15,918 bases of DNA from Bacteroides sp. (GCA_030592145.1 JAUVKJ010000006.1:1-15918), one strand, 5' to 3'. Shown: positions 8,758 through 15,918, counted from the first letter of the stretch. The notes: a model not told the origin generated them from the letters alone. Numbers and translations are program-made.

Positions 8758-10410
8758 TTAATGGGGGTCACCGTCTATTTCAGACCAGCAGGCCCTTTTC
8801 AGTGAAAGCAGGTTCATGGGATTTGATCCCAGTCCCATAAGGTCTTTCGAAACAAATCTGACCACCTGGTCATAATACAATGGCACGATGACTGCTTCGG
8901 CAATGATAATGCTGTCTAATTGCTGATAGATACGGTATCGCAATTCATCCTCCATGGTACCCAGGGCAATCTCAAAAAGCCGGTCGTAAACAGGATCACT
9001 GAAGTGGGTGTAATTGGGTCCCGCGGGACTAAAATTTCTGCTGTAAAACAGGGAAAGGTAATTTTCGGCATCCGGGTAATCTGCAATCCAGGATCCCCTG
9101 AAAAACTCAAGCTGCCCGTTTGCCACACGGTCCCTGAATGCAGCACCGGTATTAACCTCGATGTTCAGAACAATTCCGATCTCATACAATTCATGCTGAA
9201 TGTATTCGCAAAGATCCTGGTAATCCGATGTGGTTGTAAGGGTAATTTCAGGCAGACCTTCACCCATCGGGTACCCGGCCTGGGACAATAGTTCCCTGGC
9301 ACAATCAGGATCATAGGTATAACCCCGGACCGTTTCCTGGCTGAACGAAGGCATTCCCCGGGGCACGAATCCCGCGGAAGCCGGCCGGCCGACATTGTTG
9401 CGCAGATACCTCATCATTTTTTCCCTGTCAAATCCATAATTGATGGCCTGCCGGATCTTCTTTTCGAGCACTGGACTCCCATTTGCTGCCTCCAGGTCAG
9501 GGTCCAGCAAAAAACCAAGGTATTCGGTATTCAGGTAAGGCTGGCTGATCATTCTTACCTTCCCCGCATGATCCGGGTTCAGGCTGCCGTTCCCTGTAAT
9601 CATCTCATCCTTATACACTGCATGAATTCCGGAAAGAAAGTCCAGCCGGCCCATCATGAATTCCATGAATTCAGATTGCTTGTCACGGGTAAAGCTAATG
9701 TTCACAGCATCCAGATAGGGCAGCCTGTTCCCCTGTTCATCATGCTCAAAATAATGTTCATTCTTTACGAGTACGAGCTTTTCATCTTCCCTCCAGTACC
9801 TGAAGCGAAAGGGGCCTGTCCCTACTGGTTCCTTCCTGAAATCATTGCCCAGTGATTCCACCACTTCCCGGGGTACTACGCTGCAGTAAGGCATGGTAAG
9901 CAGGCCCGGAAACGCAGGAAATGGTTTCTTGAGAAATATCATTAACACAGTATCTGCAACTGCCTGAAACCCCTGTATGCTGTTTGCAGCCTGCCGGTCG
10001 ATTGCATTAAAGATCCAGGCGCCGGGAGAAGCGATCCCTGGGTCAATGATCCTGTTCAGGCTATAAACAAAATCAGAAGCGGTGACCCGGCGTCCCTTTC
10101 CTTCCGGAAAAGAAGCATGGTCATGGAAGAGTACATCACTGCGCAGATGAAATGTGTATACGGTGCCATCCTGACTGCATTCCCAGGAATGTGCAATGCA
10201 TGCTTGAACATGCAGGTCCTCATCGAGTTGGACAAGGCCGTTGAAGATCTGGTTGACGGGCCAGATAATGGTCTGATTGCGGGCAAAGGCCGGGTCCAGC
10301 GTAGGTATGCCCTTTGATTCATTATACCGGAATATATTTTTACGGACCTCCGTTGAATGTGAACAGGATGCCAGCATTACAGCCGATATGAATAAATACA
10401 GAGCCCGCAT
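8758..10410 (-). CDS. Lipoprotein substrate-binding protein, oligopeptide (SBP_bac_5) family
   Basis: Solute-binding component of the kind used by Dpp/Opp-type ABC transporters, 550 residues. The N-terminus is a lipoprotein signal with lipobox LASC (Cys16), so it should be lipid-anchored, at the inner membrane or possibly the outer membrane. Family landmarks include IFNGLVQLDEDLHVQACIA, W-x(6)-DGTVYTFHLR (75-90), VLFHDHASFPEGKGRRVTASDFVYSLNRIIDP (93-124, partly quoted as FVYSLNRIID) and, late in the chain, IIAEAVIVPLYYDQVV. Length and architecture are normal for the family. No permease or ATPase gene is nearby. It starts 18 bp after the TonB receptor stop and so sits in the TPP-riboswitch operon, which suggests a ligand linked to thiamin supply. 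Family members bind peptides, nickel, haem, 5-aminolevulinate and other solutes, so the fold alone does not identify the ligand. Confidence 0.9.
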   Translation of the reverse strand: MRALYLFISAVMLASCSHSTEVRKNIFRYNESKGIPTLDPAFARNQTIIWPVNQIFNGLVQLDEDLHVQACIAHSWECSQDGTVYTFHLRSDVLFHDHASFPEGKGRRVTASDFVYSLNRIIDPGIASPGAWIFNAIDRQAANSIQGFQAVADTVLMIFLKKPFPAFPGLLTMPYCSVVPREVVESLGNDFRKEPVGTGPFRFRYWREDEKLVLVKNEHYFEHDEQGNRLPYLDAVNISFTRDKQSEFMEFMMGRLDFLSGIHAVYKDEMITGNGSLNPDHAGKVRMISQPYLNTEYLGFLLDPDLEAANGSPVLEKKIRQAINYGFDREKMMRYLRNNVGRPASAGFVPRGMPSFSQETVRGYTYDPDCARELLSQAGYPMGEGLPEITLTTTSDYQDLCEYIQHELYEIGIVLNIEVNTGAAFRDRVANGQLEFFRGSWIADYPDAENYLSLFYSRNFSPAGPNYTHFSDPVYDRLFEIALGTMEDELRYRIYQQLDSIIIAEAVIVPLYYDQVVRFVSKDLMGLGSNPMNLLSLKRACWSEIDGDPH

Positions 10411-10428
10411 AGGGAGATACTGGCAAAG

Positions 10429-12915
10429 TTAAAACTTTAAGGTCATCCCCGCCATAAAATTAAATCCCGCCTGCGGGTAGTAACCATCAGCCTTGTATTC
10501 TGTACCCCCGTAATAATACCGGTACACCCAGGCATTGGTCTCATATTTTTCGTTCAGGATATTATTCAGCATAAGGTTAAATCCGATCTCCTTCAAAAAA
10601 CCAGGCCGGATCACATACCGGATATGAAGATCATTGACCAGGTATGGCTCCAGTATTCTTGAATCCGATGAGGTATTATCGATGAACTGTTTACCAACGT
10701 ACTTTGACAGCAGTGCGACGCTCAATCCCTTAAATGGTTCATACCTGATCTTGCTTCCTCCGACTATAGCGGGTGAGAAACTGAGATCGCTTTCCCCCAG
10801 GTTTGTGCTCACCTGAACAGGCCAGTTGTCCCAGTCATCGACATAATCCGTATAGTCCCTGATCCTGTTCCTGCTAAAGGTTAGATTCATATCCCAGCGT
10901 ACCCTGTCAACAGGGAATATCCCTGCCACAAACTCGATGCCTGCACGATAGCTGTCCTTTACATTGTTCATGATGGGGGCACCCACATCGTTTATCTCCC
11001 CTGTTAGAACCAGCTGGTGGTTGTAGTCCATGAAAAACAGATTGACGTCCAGAACAGCCCTTGTTACATTGATGCGGTAGGAAAATTCATAGTCCACCAT
11101 TGTTTCATGGGTCGGCACGGGATGAGCCGGATCGGCATCCACAAGGTTGCTTCGGTTTGGTTCCCTGTTCCCGACTGCTATGGTTGCAGCGAGCCTTTGC
11201 CTGTTGCTGATCTCAAGTGTCGCTCCCAACTTGGGGTTAACAAACTGGTATACATGCAATTGGGACAAATCTCTCAGGTCATCGTCAATCCCCTGTATAG
11301 ATTGCTCGATGCTGCGATACTGAAGATCTCCGAAAAGGCTCAATTGCCCGTTCAGCCTGTAATTCAGTTTCAGATACATATTCCAGTCCCTCTTCCTCCC
11401 ATCGTTTCTGTACCACTCGTGATTTATCCCGGAATCCCCGGCAAACCCTGCCCAGATCACCTTCCCGAAATGCCGGCCTTCATAGCGGTTCCAGCCTCCT
11501 CCCCAGAAGGCCTCCAGTTTTTTGTGTTTATAGTTCAGAGACCAGGTAAAGCCGTAAAAGTCGTTATCCAGCCATTTTTGCCTGACAAGATCGCTTTCGC
11601 GAATGGTATCACTCCCTGTAATTACATTATCCATCCGGTAATCAGCAAGTGACTGGTTCTGGCGGTATCCTTCGAAATAGCCCCTTCCATAGGTATAATG
11701 CAGGGCCCCGTTGAAAATAAATCGCCTTCCCAACTCCCTGGAATAGAATAGCTGGTAATGGTCCTGCTGGTAATTGTCCGTTTCGTTATCATAATAGCTG
11801 GTATCGCCGCCGGAGGATATAATCATCCCTGCCGGATTAAAAGTCCGGTTGGTCTCCAGAAGTTCGGAAGGCACTCCGTACCAGGCCTGGTATGTGTGTT
11901 CCTTGCCGGAAAAGACATTGACCTTCAGCAGGCTGTTCGTCCCGTACCATGCGCCGGATACAAAGAATGATTTCAGGTCTGAAAAAGCCCGGTCGATATA
12001 TCCGTCGGAACTGATCTTCGACAATCTCATGTCAACGGTAAACTTATCGTTCAGCATGCCCGTTCCTACACTCAGGCTGTTCTTCCAGGTTCGCAGCAAA
12101 CGATCACGGTCACTACCACCGAATGGATATGGATAAACGGATCCTTTCAGGGTTCTTTTCCTTTTACTCAACGGATCAATTAAACCAAATGACGTTTGAA
12201 ATTCCCCGTAAGGTTCCGGATTCATGGTAAATGTCTGGAAATTCATGGTAGCTCCGAAAGCAGCACCCCCGTTGGCCGAAGTACCCACTCCCCGCTGGAT
12301 CTGCACATTGTCAACCGATGCAGCGAAATCCGGCATGTTTACCCACCATACCCCGTGAGATTCCGAATCGTTAAGGGGAATGCCGTTAACCGTAACGTTA
12401 ATGCGGTTCATATCCGTACCGCGGATCCTGAAACTGGTATATCCTATCCCGGTCCCGGCATCGGAGCTTGTGACCATAGATGGAGTCAGGCTCAACAGAA
12501 CCGGGATGTCCTGGCCCAGGTTCCTTTCTGCGATCTCTTCTCTTGTCACATTAGTATGGGCAACGGGAGAATTTTGTCCAGCACGGGTCGCCACCACGAT
12601 CACCTCCTCTGCCATAACGGAGGTTTCTGTGAGTATAAAATCAAGGCGGGTGTCAGCGGATAGTTCAATTTCCTCTGATCCGGTTTCGTACCCGATATAA
12701 GAGGCTTTTACAGTATATCTGCCATCGGGCAGCTTAGAAATAGTATAATTTCCCTTATGATCGGTTATGGCCCCCTGAAATGTCCGGTCAAGGTAAACAT
12801 TGGCACCTATAAGCGCTTGGCCATCAGCATCGGTTACGGTTCCGTATAGATCCGATTGTGCATGTGCATACACAGGCATAATGGCCGCCAGTATGGCGAA
12901 CATGTAAGATCTCAT
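10429..12915 (-). CDS. TonB-dependent outer-membrane receptor, probably for thiamin or a precursor
   Basis: Outer-membrane active transporter of 828 residues driven by TonB-ExbBD. Residues 1-19 are a signal peptide ending AHA before Gln20. Residues about 22-97 are a carboxypeptidase-regulatory-like domain (LYGTVTDADGQALIGANV, ITDHKGNYTISKLPDGRYTV), typical of Bacteroidota receptors. A TonB-box-like segment EEVIVVATR lies at 103-111. The plug domain follows (FRIRGTDMNRINVTVNGIPLND at 162-183, quoted in part as NVTVNGIPLND, then VQIQRGVGTSANGGAAFG), then a long beta-barrel rich in Tyr/Trp/Asn strands, ending in a C-terminal Phe (MTLKF). The leader carries a TPP riboswitch, so expression should fall when thiamin pyrophosphate is abundant. 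THI-element-controlled receptors of this kind (OMR1/OMthi) are known in Bacteroidota, which supports the assignment. The ATG at 12915 is favoured because the signal peptide starts there; a second ATG at codon 5 is possible. Confidence 0.93.
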   Translation of the reverse strand: MRSYMFAILAAIMPVYAHAQSDLYGTVTDADGQALIGANVYLDRTFQGAITDHKGNYTISKLPDGRYTVKASYIGYETGSEEIELSADTRLDFILTETSVMAEEVIVVATRAGQNSPVAHTNVTREEIAERNLGQDIPVLLSLTPSMVTSSDAGTGIGYTSFRIRGTDMNRINVTVNGIPLNDSESHGVWWVNMPDFAASVDNVQIQRGVGTSANGGAAFGATMNFQTFTMNPEPYGEFQTSFGLIDPLSKRKRTLKGSVYPYPFGGSDRDRLLRTWKNSLSVGTGMLNDKFTVDMRLSKISSDGYIDRAFSDLKSFFVSGAWYGTNSLLKVNVFSGKEHTYQAWYGVPSELLETNRTFNPAGMIISSGGDTSYYDNETDNYQQDHYQLFYSRELGRRFIFNGALHYTYGRGYFEGYRQNQSLADYRMDNVITGSDTIRESDLVRQKWLDNDFYGFTWSLNYKHKKLEAFWGGGWNRYEGRHFGKVIWAGFAGDSGINHEWYRNDGRKRDWNMYLKLNYRLNGQLSLFGDLQYRSIEQSIQGIDDDLRDLSQLHVYQFVNPKLGATLEISNRQRLAATIAVGNREPNRSNLVDADPAHPVPTHETMVDYEFSYRINVTRAVLDVNLFFMDYNHQLVLTGEINDVGAPIMNNVKDSYRAGIEFVAGIFPVDRVRWDMNLTFSRNRIRDYTDYVDDWDNWPVQVSTNLGESDLSFSPAIVGGSKIRYEPFKGLSVALLSKYVGKQFIDNTSSDSRILEPYLVNDLHIRYVIRPGFLKEIGFNLMLNNILNEKYETNAWVYRYYYGGTEYKADGYYPQAGFNFMAGMTLKF

Positions 12916-12945
12916 AAGTCAGATATTAGCAATATTTAAACATAG

Positions 12946-13030
12946 TTCCTAAATTCCCTGCGCCGGCATTACCCGGATCAGGTTCTAAGGGTATGATCTC
13001 AGCCCGTTCTGTTAAGGCACCCCCTTAGAG
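12946..13030 (-). promoter_or_regulatory. TPP (THI-element) riboswitch
   Basis: Thiamin-pyrophosphate-sensing aptamer, read on the - strand. The conserved blocks occur in the correct order: GGGGGTGCC, a short P3 arm closed by GCC/GGC, GGCTGAGATCATACCC, GAACCTGATCCGGGTAATG with the CCGG/CCGG arm, and GCGCAGGGAA. The closing P1 helix forms from CTAA (13028-13025) and TTAG (12952-12949), extendable by one wobble pair. It begins just downstream of the expected transcription start and ends about 30 nt before the ATG of the TonB-dependent receptor. There is no GC-rich hairpin plus T-run between aptamer and start codon, so control is more likely at translation initiation or mRNA stability than by intrinsic termination. 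By family rule TPP binding represses the downstream genes. Confidence 0.96.
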
Positions 13031-13038
13031 AAGCTTGA

Positions 13039-13069
13039 CAAATATATGGAAATTACCTGACCATTCAAA
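13039..13069 (-). promoter_or_regulatory. Bacteroidota-type housekeeping promoter of the riboswitch operon
   Basis: On the - strand, TTTG (13069-13066) and TATATTTG (13046-13039) are separated by exactly 19 bp. This matches the consensus of the Bacteroidota primary sigma factor (-33 TTTG, -7 TAnnTTTG). Transcription would begin near 13032-13034, right at the 5' edge of the TPP aptamer, so promoter and riboswitch positions support each other. Confidence 0.85.
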
Positions 13070-13145
13070 AGTTGCAACCCTGATTTTCGGAAGGCTCCCG
13101 CCATAAAAATTCCGGCATCCGGCTGATGGTACCGGCGTTAAATAG

Positions 13146-13178
13146 AAAAAGCCGTCTCAAATATACTTTCGAAACGGC
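13146..13178 (-). terminator. Rho-independent terminator downstream of thioredoxin
   Basis: On the - strand GCCGTTTC (13178-13171) pairs with GAGACGGC (13158-13151) through 8 bp including one T-G wobble, with a 12-nt loop, followed directly by TTTTT (13150-13146). It lies 124 bp past the thioredoxin stop and before the riboswitch promoter, separating the two transcripts. The second stem arm is the same core word as in the dnaK terminator. Confidence 0.8.
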
Positions 13179-13272
13179 CTGATCAAAAATTAAATTTACT
13201 GACTTTCGACATTATTAAAACGTCGCTGCAAAATTTCCGCGTAATACCGATGGCATTGTCAAATGACGAACC

Positions 13273-13294
13273 TTTTTTTGCCGCAGGCAAAAAG
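13273..13294. repeat. Short perfect inverted repeat past the thioredoxin stop
   Basis: TTTTTGCC (13275-13282) and GGCAAAAA (13286-13293) form an 8-bp perfect stem around a 3-nt loop. The gene stop is 8 bp away. On both strands the T-run precedes and the A-run follows the GC core, opposite to a standard terminator, so it is more likely an mRNA 3'-end stabiliser or attenuating hairpin. The function is a guess. Confidence 0.4.
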
Positions 13295-13301
13295 CCGGAA
13301 T

Positions 13302-13676
13302 TTACTCGACTTTCAGAACGTCTTTAAATGCTTTTTCAAAGGTATCCTTGGGCAATGCACCCATGGCCATCTGGGGCTGTCCGTCCTTGGGGACAAACAG
13401 GATCGATGGAATGCTCTGTATCCCGAATACAGAAGAAAGCTCACGCTCTTCCTCGGTATTCACCTTGTAGATATTCATTTTCCCGTCATACTCTTCAGCC
13501 AATTCCTCAAGTATGGGAGCTACTATCTTACAGGGCCCGCACCAGTCCGCATAAAAATCTATTACACATGGAACTTTTCCTTCAAATTTCCACTCCTTAT
13601 TTACTTCATAATTGAATACTTTTTTCTTAAAGGTCTCCGCCGTAAGATGTTCTGTCATAACAATCTGTTTTAACAT
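13302..13676 (-). CDS. trxA: Thioredoxin
   Basis: Small cytosolic dithiol-disulfide oxidoreductase, 124 residues if started at the first ATG. The redox site WCGPCK is at 45-50, preceded by the conserved FYADW. The cis-proline loop is SIPS (Pro90), and the C-terminal part has the usual thioredoxin order (MNIYKVNTEEE, FVPKDG). No signal peptide is present, arguing against a periplasmic TlpA/DsbE-like role. The segment FNYEVNKEWKFEGKVP (21-36) is an N-terminal insertion common, from memory, in Bacteroidota thioredoxins. A second ATG at codon 7 (13658, MTEHLT) may be the true start; neither has a clear Shine-Dalgarno sequence. The gene is divergent from the tRNA nucleotidyltransferase gene across a 93-bp gap and has its own terminator. 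Confidence 0.95.
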   Translation of the reverse strand: MLKQIVMTEHLTAETFKKKVFNYEVNKEWKFEGKVPCVIDFYADWCGPCKIVAPILEELAEEYDGKMNIYKVNTEEERELSSVFGIQSIPSILFVPKDGQPQMAMGALPKDTFEKAFKDVLKVE

Positions 13677-13730
13677 TTACCAACTCATGTCAAATCATGT
13701 GCCAGCATGAAGGAACTCACGATTTTATTG

Positions 13731-13738
13731 TAATTTTG
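13731..13738 (+). promoter_or_regulatory. -7 promoter element for the tRNA nucleotidyltransferase gene
   Basis: TAATTTTG matches the Bacteroidota -7 consensus TAnnTTTG exactly. It would start transcription near 13743-13746, giving a leader of about 25 nt before the ATG at 13770. No TTTG is found at the -33 position, so this call rests on one box and the suitable spacing. Confidence 0.45.
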
Positions 13739-13769
13739 TCATGAAACTAACAATTTGTCATATCTATAT

Positions 13770-15179
13770 ATGAAGAAATGTCTTAATGATAAGATTTTCA
13801 AGATAATTGCCGGAATTGCTGAACAGGAAGGATACCTCACATTCGTGATAGGAGGTTATGTCAGGGATTGTATTATGGGACGGAATACGCATGATATCGA
13901 CATTGTTGTCCGGGGCAGCGGAATTGACCTTGCCAGGAAGTTTGCGAACCGCCTGGGGAACAGGACTCCGGTTAGTGTTTTCAGGAATTTCGGTACTGCC
14001 ATGGTTAAATATGAAGGAAAGGAGATTGAATTTGTAGGAGCCAGAAAAGAATCTTACCGGCGGGATTCCAGGAAACCCATTGTGGAGGACGGCAGCCTTG
14101 AGGATGACCAGAAACGGCGCGATTTCACCATCAATGCCATGGCAATCTCACTGAACCCTGGTACATACGGCGAGCTGGTTGATCCTTTCGGGGGAATGCA
14201 GGACATTGAAAGAAAGATCCTGAGGACACCCCTTGAGCCGGAAAAGACCTTTTCGGATGATCCGCTGAGGATGATGAGGGCCATTCGTTTTGCTACCGTG
14301 CTTGACTTTACCATCGAGGAAAAAACCCTGGAAGCTGTCAGAAAGTCCGCCCATCGCATTGAGATCGTTTCCAGGGAAAGGATCATTGATGAACTTAACC
14401 GGATCCTGCTTGCAAAAAAACCTTCAACCGGGATCAGACTGCTTGAGGAAACCGGCCTTCTTGTTCTGATTTTTCCCGAATTCCACGAATTAAAGGGCGT
14501 TCATGAGGAAAACGGGCAGAGTCACAAGGATAATTTCTATCATACCATTCAGGTTATCGATAATCTTGCCAAAGTTACGGATGATCTCTGGCTCAGGTGG
14601 GCAGCCGTTCTCCATGATATCGCCAAACCACTGACCAGGAAATATGACAGGGAATTGGGCTGGAGCTTCCACGGACATGAATTCGTAGGTTCGAAGATGG
14701 TACCCGGGATATTCCGTAAACTGAAGCTTCCCCTTAATGAAAAAATGAAATATGTGCAGAAACTGGTGCTCCTGCACCTCCGTCCGATTGCCCTTTCGCC
14801 CGGGGGAGTAAGCGATTCTGCCATCCGCCGCCTGGTCTTTGATGCGGGCGATGACCTGGAAGACCTGATGCTGCTTTGCGAGGCTGACATAACCTCCAAA
14901 AACGAGAAAATCGTCAGGCGCCACCTGAAGAACTTCCGGATCGTGAAACAAAAGATCTCCGAACTGGAGGAGAAGGATGCCATCCGTAATTTCCAGTCCC
15001 CAATTTCCGGGGAGGAGATCATGGAAACCTTCGGAATTCCACCTTCCAGACCTGTCGGGATCATCAAGGATTTTATCAAGGATGCCATTCTGGACGGGAA
15101 GATCAAAAACGTACATGATGAAGCCTTCGCCCTGATGCTTGAAAAGGGAAAAGAATTGGGACTGAAACCGTTGAAATAG
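13770..15179 (+). CDS. cca: tRNA nucleotidyltransferase / poly(A) polymerase family, with HD domain
   Basis: Class II nucleotidyltransferase, most likely adding or repairing the 3'-CCA end of tRNAs in the cytosol; 469 residues from the ATG at 13770. The catalytic head has GGYVRD (28-33) and the metal-binding pair DID (42-44). RRDFTINAMA (116-125) and the ribose/base-recognition region DDPLRMMRAIRFA (163-175) follow, then the neck motif EETGL (226-230). An HD phosphohydrolase-type domain is present: LHDIAKP with His282-Asp283, plus His301 and His303 in HGHEF. A TTG five codons upstream (13755) could in principle start translation, but the ATG is preferred. CCA-adding enzymes and poly(A) polymerases are hard to separate by motif; without a second homologue in view CCA addition is the more likely role. 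No terminator is visible in the 37-bp convergent gap that follows. Confidence 0.93.
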   Translation: MKKCLNDKIFKIIAGIAEQEGYLTFVIGGYVRDCIMGRNTHDIDIVVRGSGIDLARKFANRLGNRTPVSVFRNFGTAMVKYEGKEIEFVGARKESYRRDSRKPIVEDGSLEDDQKRRDFTINAMAISLNPGTYGELVDPFGGMQDIERKILRTPLEPEKTFSDDPLRMMRAIRFATVLDFTIEEKTLEAVRKSAHRIEIVSRERIIDELNRILLAKKPSTGIRLLEETGLLVLIFPEFHELKGVHEENGQSHKDNFYHTIQVIDNLAKVTDDLWLRWAAVLHDIAKPLTRKYDRELGWSFHGHEFVGSKMVPGIFRKLKLPLNEKMKYVQKLVLLHLRPIALSPGGVSDSAIRRLVFDAGDDLEDLMLLCEADITSKNEKIVRRHLKNFRIVKQKISELEEKDAIRNFQSPISGEEIMETFGIPPSRPVGIIKDFIKDAILDGKIKNVHDEAFALMLEKGKELGLKPLK

Positions 15180-15216
15180 AAAGGATAATCATTCCCCGGC
15201 ACATCCGGATTCTGCC

Positions 15217-15918
15217 TTATTCCGGTACTCTGTTTCCTTGCCGGGATTTCAACCTGCCTCCCCGCCAGATATCGATGTATACCGGCAGATGATCACTGAA
15301 GCCTCCCGTATACTTAAATCCCCTGTACGTTCTGAAAGGTCTTCTCCCCAACCAGACCGGGTCTTTTTCAAGCAGGAAGTCAGGGGCATATATCCCTTTT
15401 CCGGCAGACTTGACAAACAGATTTGAATCCATAATGAATGAACCGCTCGCAAAAATATGATCGTATTCACACCATCTTCCGCGATATTTGAGAGTGCCAT
15501 ATACATCTGCTGTCTGAACCCGCTTGCCGGTATGATAAAGAATGGTATCTGAAAGTACCGTCCCGGGGTTTTGTACTCTCAGGATGGATGACAGGCTTAT
15601 GTCCGAAAGTTCATCGTTCATGTCTCCGGCCACCAGTATCCTGGCTTTCGGGGAGGTGCGGGCCAGGGAATCCAGGAGTCCGCGAACTGTCCGGGCTGCT
15701 TCCATTCGCTCCGGGAGGCTTTCAAGGATTCCTTCCCACCTTGAAGGCCAGTGGCAAATCACCAGGTGAAGTGTATCCCGGTTCATGGCCAATCCCCTGA
15801 CATACAGAATATCCCGGGTCGGCTCCGGGAGTCCCCCGACAGGTAGATACCTCCATTCCATGGGACTGAAACCCGAGGGGAGGTAAAGCAGGGCCACATC
15901 AATGCCACGCTCATCAGG
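15217..15918 (-). CDS. Endonuclease/exonuclease/phosphatase family protein, 5' end outside the window
   Basis: C-terminal 233 residues of a metal-dependent phosphoesterase of the DNase I-like (EEP) superfamily. The frame stays open to the last base and continues upstream of the GTG at 15897 with DERGIDVALLY, which fits the family, so the true start lies off the right edge. Visible catalytic landmarks, numbered from the fragment start: CHWPSR (55-60), where the family usually has Asn before His; GDMND (98-102); EYDHIF (151-156); and SDHLP (208-212). These cover the expected metal- and phosphate-binding residues of the C-terminal half. Its substrate (DNA, sugar phosphate, phospholipid or other phosphoester) cannot be told from sequence. 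The missing N-terminus means a signal peptide cannot be judged. It is convergent with the tRNA nucleotidyltransferase gene, 37 bp apart. Confidence 0.88.
   Translation of the reverse strand, partial: PDERGIDVALLYLPSGFSPMEWRYLPVGGLPEPTRDILYVRGLAMNRDTLHLVICHWPSRWEGILESLPERMEAARTVRGLLDSLARTSPKARILVAGDMNDELSDISLSSILRVQNPGTVLSDTILYHTGKRVQTADVYGTLKYRGRWCEYDHIFASGSFIMDSNLFVKSAGKGIYAPDFLLEKDPVWLGRRPFRTYRGFKYTGGFSDHLPVYIDIWRGGRLKSRQGNRVPE

Larger units (their letters stand above)
12916..13301. other. Intergenic control region between the TonB receptor and thioredoxin genes
   Basis: A 386-bp stretch without a gene. On the - strand it holds, in transcription order: a T/A-flanked hairpin just past the thioredoxin stop (13273-13294), the thioredoxin terminator (13146-13178), a promoter (13039-13069), a TPP riboswitch (12946-13030), and a 30-nt AT-rich linker to the receptor ATG. 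In 13179-13272 I see nothing further that I can support. The stretch 13070-13140 has several GCCGG/CCGGC words but no convincing single stem. Confidence 0.8.

Noticed and set aside
11017..11652. A 211-codon open frame on the + strand inside the TonB receptor.
   Set aside because: It is a shadow of the receptor frame, with low-complexity Ile/Val/Pro-rich translation and no recognisable motif or start context.
12926..12943. A five-codon ATG-to-TAA frame (MFKYC) on the - strand between the riboswitch and the receptor start.
   Set aside because: It is too short to distinguish from chance in AT-rich sequence and has no supporting translation signal.
13741..13773. A 10-codon leader frame whose TGA overlaps the ATG of the tRNA nucleotidyltransferase gene.
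   Set aside because: The predicted transcription start from the -7 box at 13731-13738 falls at or after its ATG, so it is probably not transcribed intact.
14549..15202. A 217-codon open frame opposite the tRNA nucleotidyltransferase gene.
   Set aside because: The sense strand encodes clear catalytic motifs throughout; the antisense product is Ser/Arg-rich and looks non-coding.

Overview
The window looks like chromosomal DNA from a member of the Bacteroidota, probably Bacteroidales or a close relative. Four kinds of evidence agree. First, one protein carries a type IX secretion C-terminal domain. Second, the promoters match the Bacteroidota form (-33 TTTG, about 19 bp, -7 TAnnTTTG). Third, there is a TonB-dependent receptor with an N-terminal carboxypeptidase-regulatory-like domain. 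Fourth, the genes mostly lack clear Shine-Dalgarno sequences. No phage, transposon, CRISPR array, tRNA or rRNA is visible.

Left part (1-7874, + strand). The window opens inside dnaK, whose N-terminus lies off the left edge. A rho-independent terminator closes it. A tight five-gene run follows: a secreted MORN/YwqK-type repeat protein, a subtilisin-family (S8) protease with a type IX sorting domain, xseA, a TPR sensor histidine kinase, and xseB. Gaps are 14, -4, 20 and 8 bp, so they are probably co-transcribed. The two exonuclease VII subunits are thus separated by a membrane sensor kinase gene.

Middle part (7871-13030, - strand). A trypsin/HtrA-fold protein ends tail-to-tail with xseB, the two stop codons overlapping. 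All three catalytic positions appear to be substituted, so it is best read as a pseudoprotease. Upstream of it on the same strand is a two-gene unit: a TonB-dependent outer-membrane receptor and, 18 bp behind it, a lipoprotein substrate-binding protein of the oligopeptide family (SBP_bac_5). A very clear TPP riboswitch, directly behind a near-ideal Bacteroidota promoter, controls this unit. The receptor is therefore probably for thiamin or a thiamin precursor. The co-regulated peptide-type binding lipoprotein is the most unexpected element of the window.

Right part (13146-15918). A thioredoxin gene (- strand) ends in its own terminator. Divergent from it is a tRNA nucleotidyltransferase/poly(A) polymerase gene with an HD domain (+ strand). 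A convergent endonuclease/exonuclease/phosphatase-family gene runs off the right edge.

All assignments come from reading motifs by eye. No database search or structure prediction was run.
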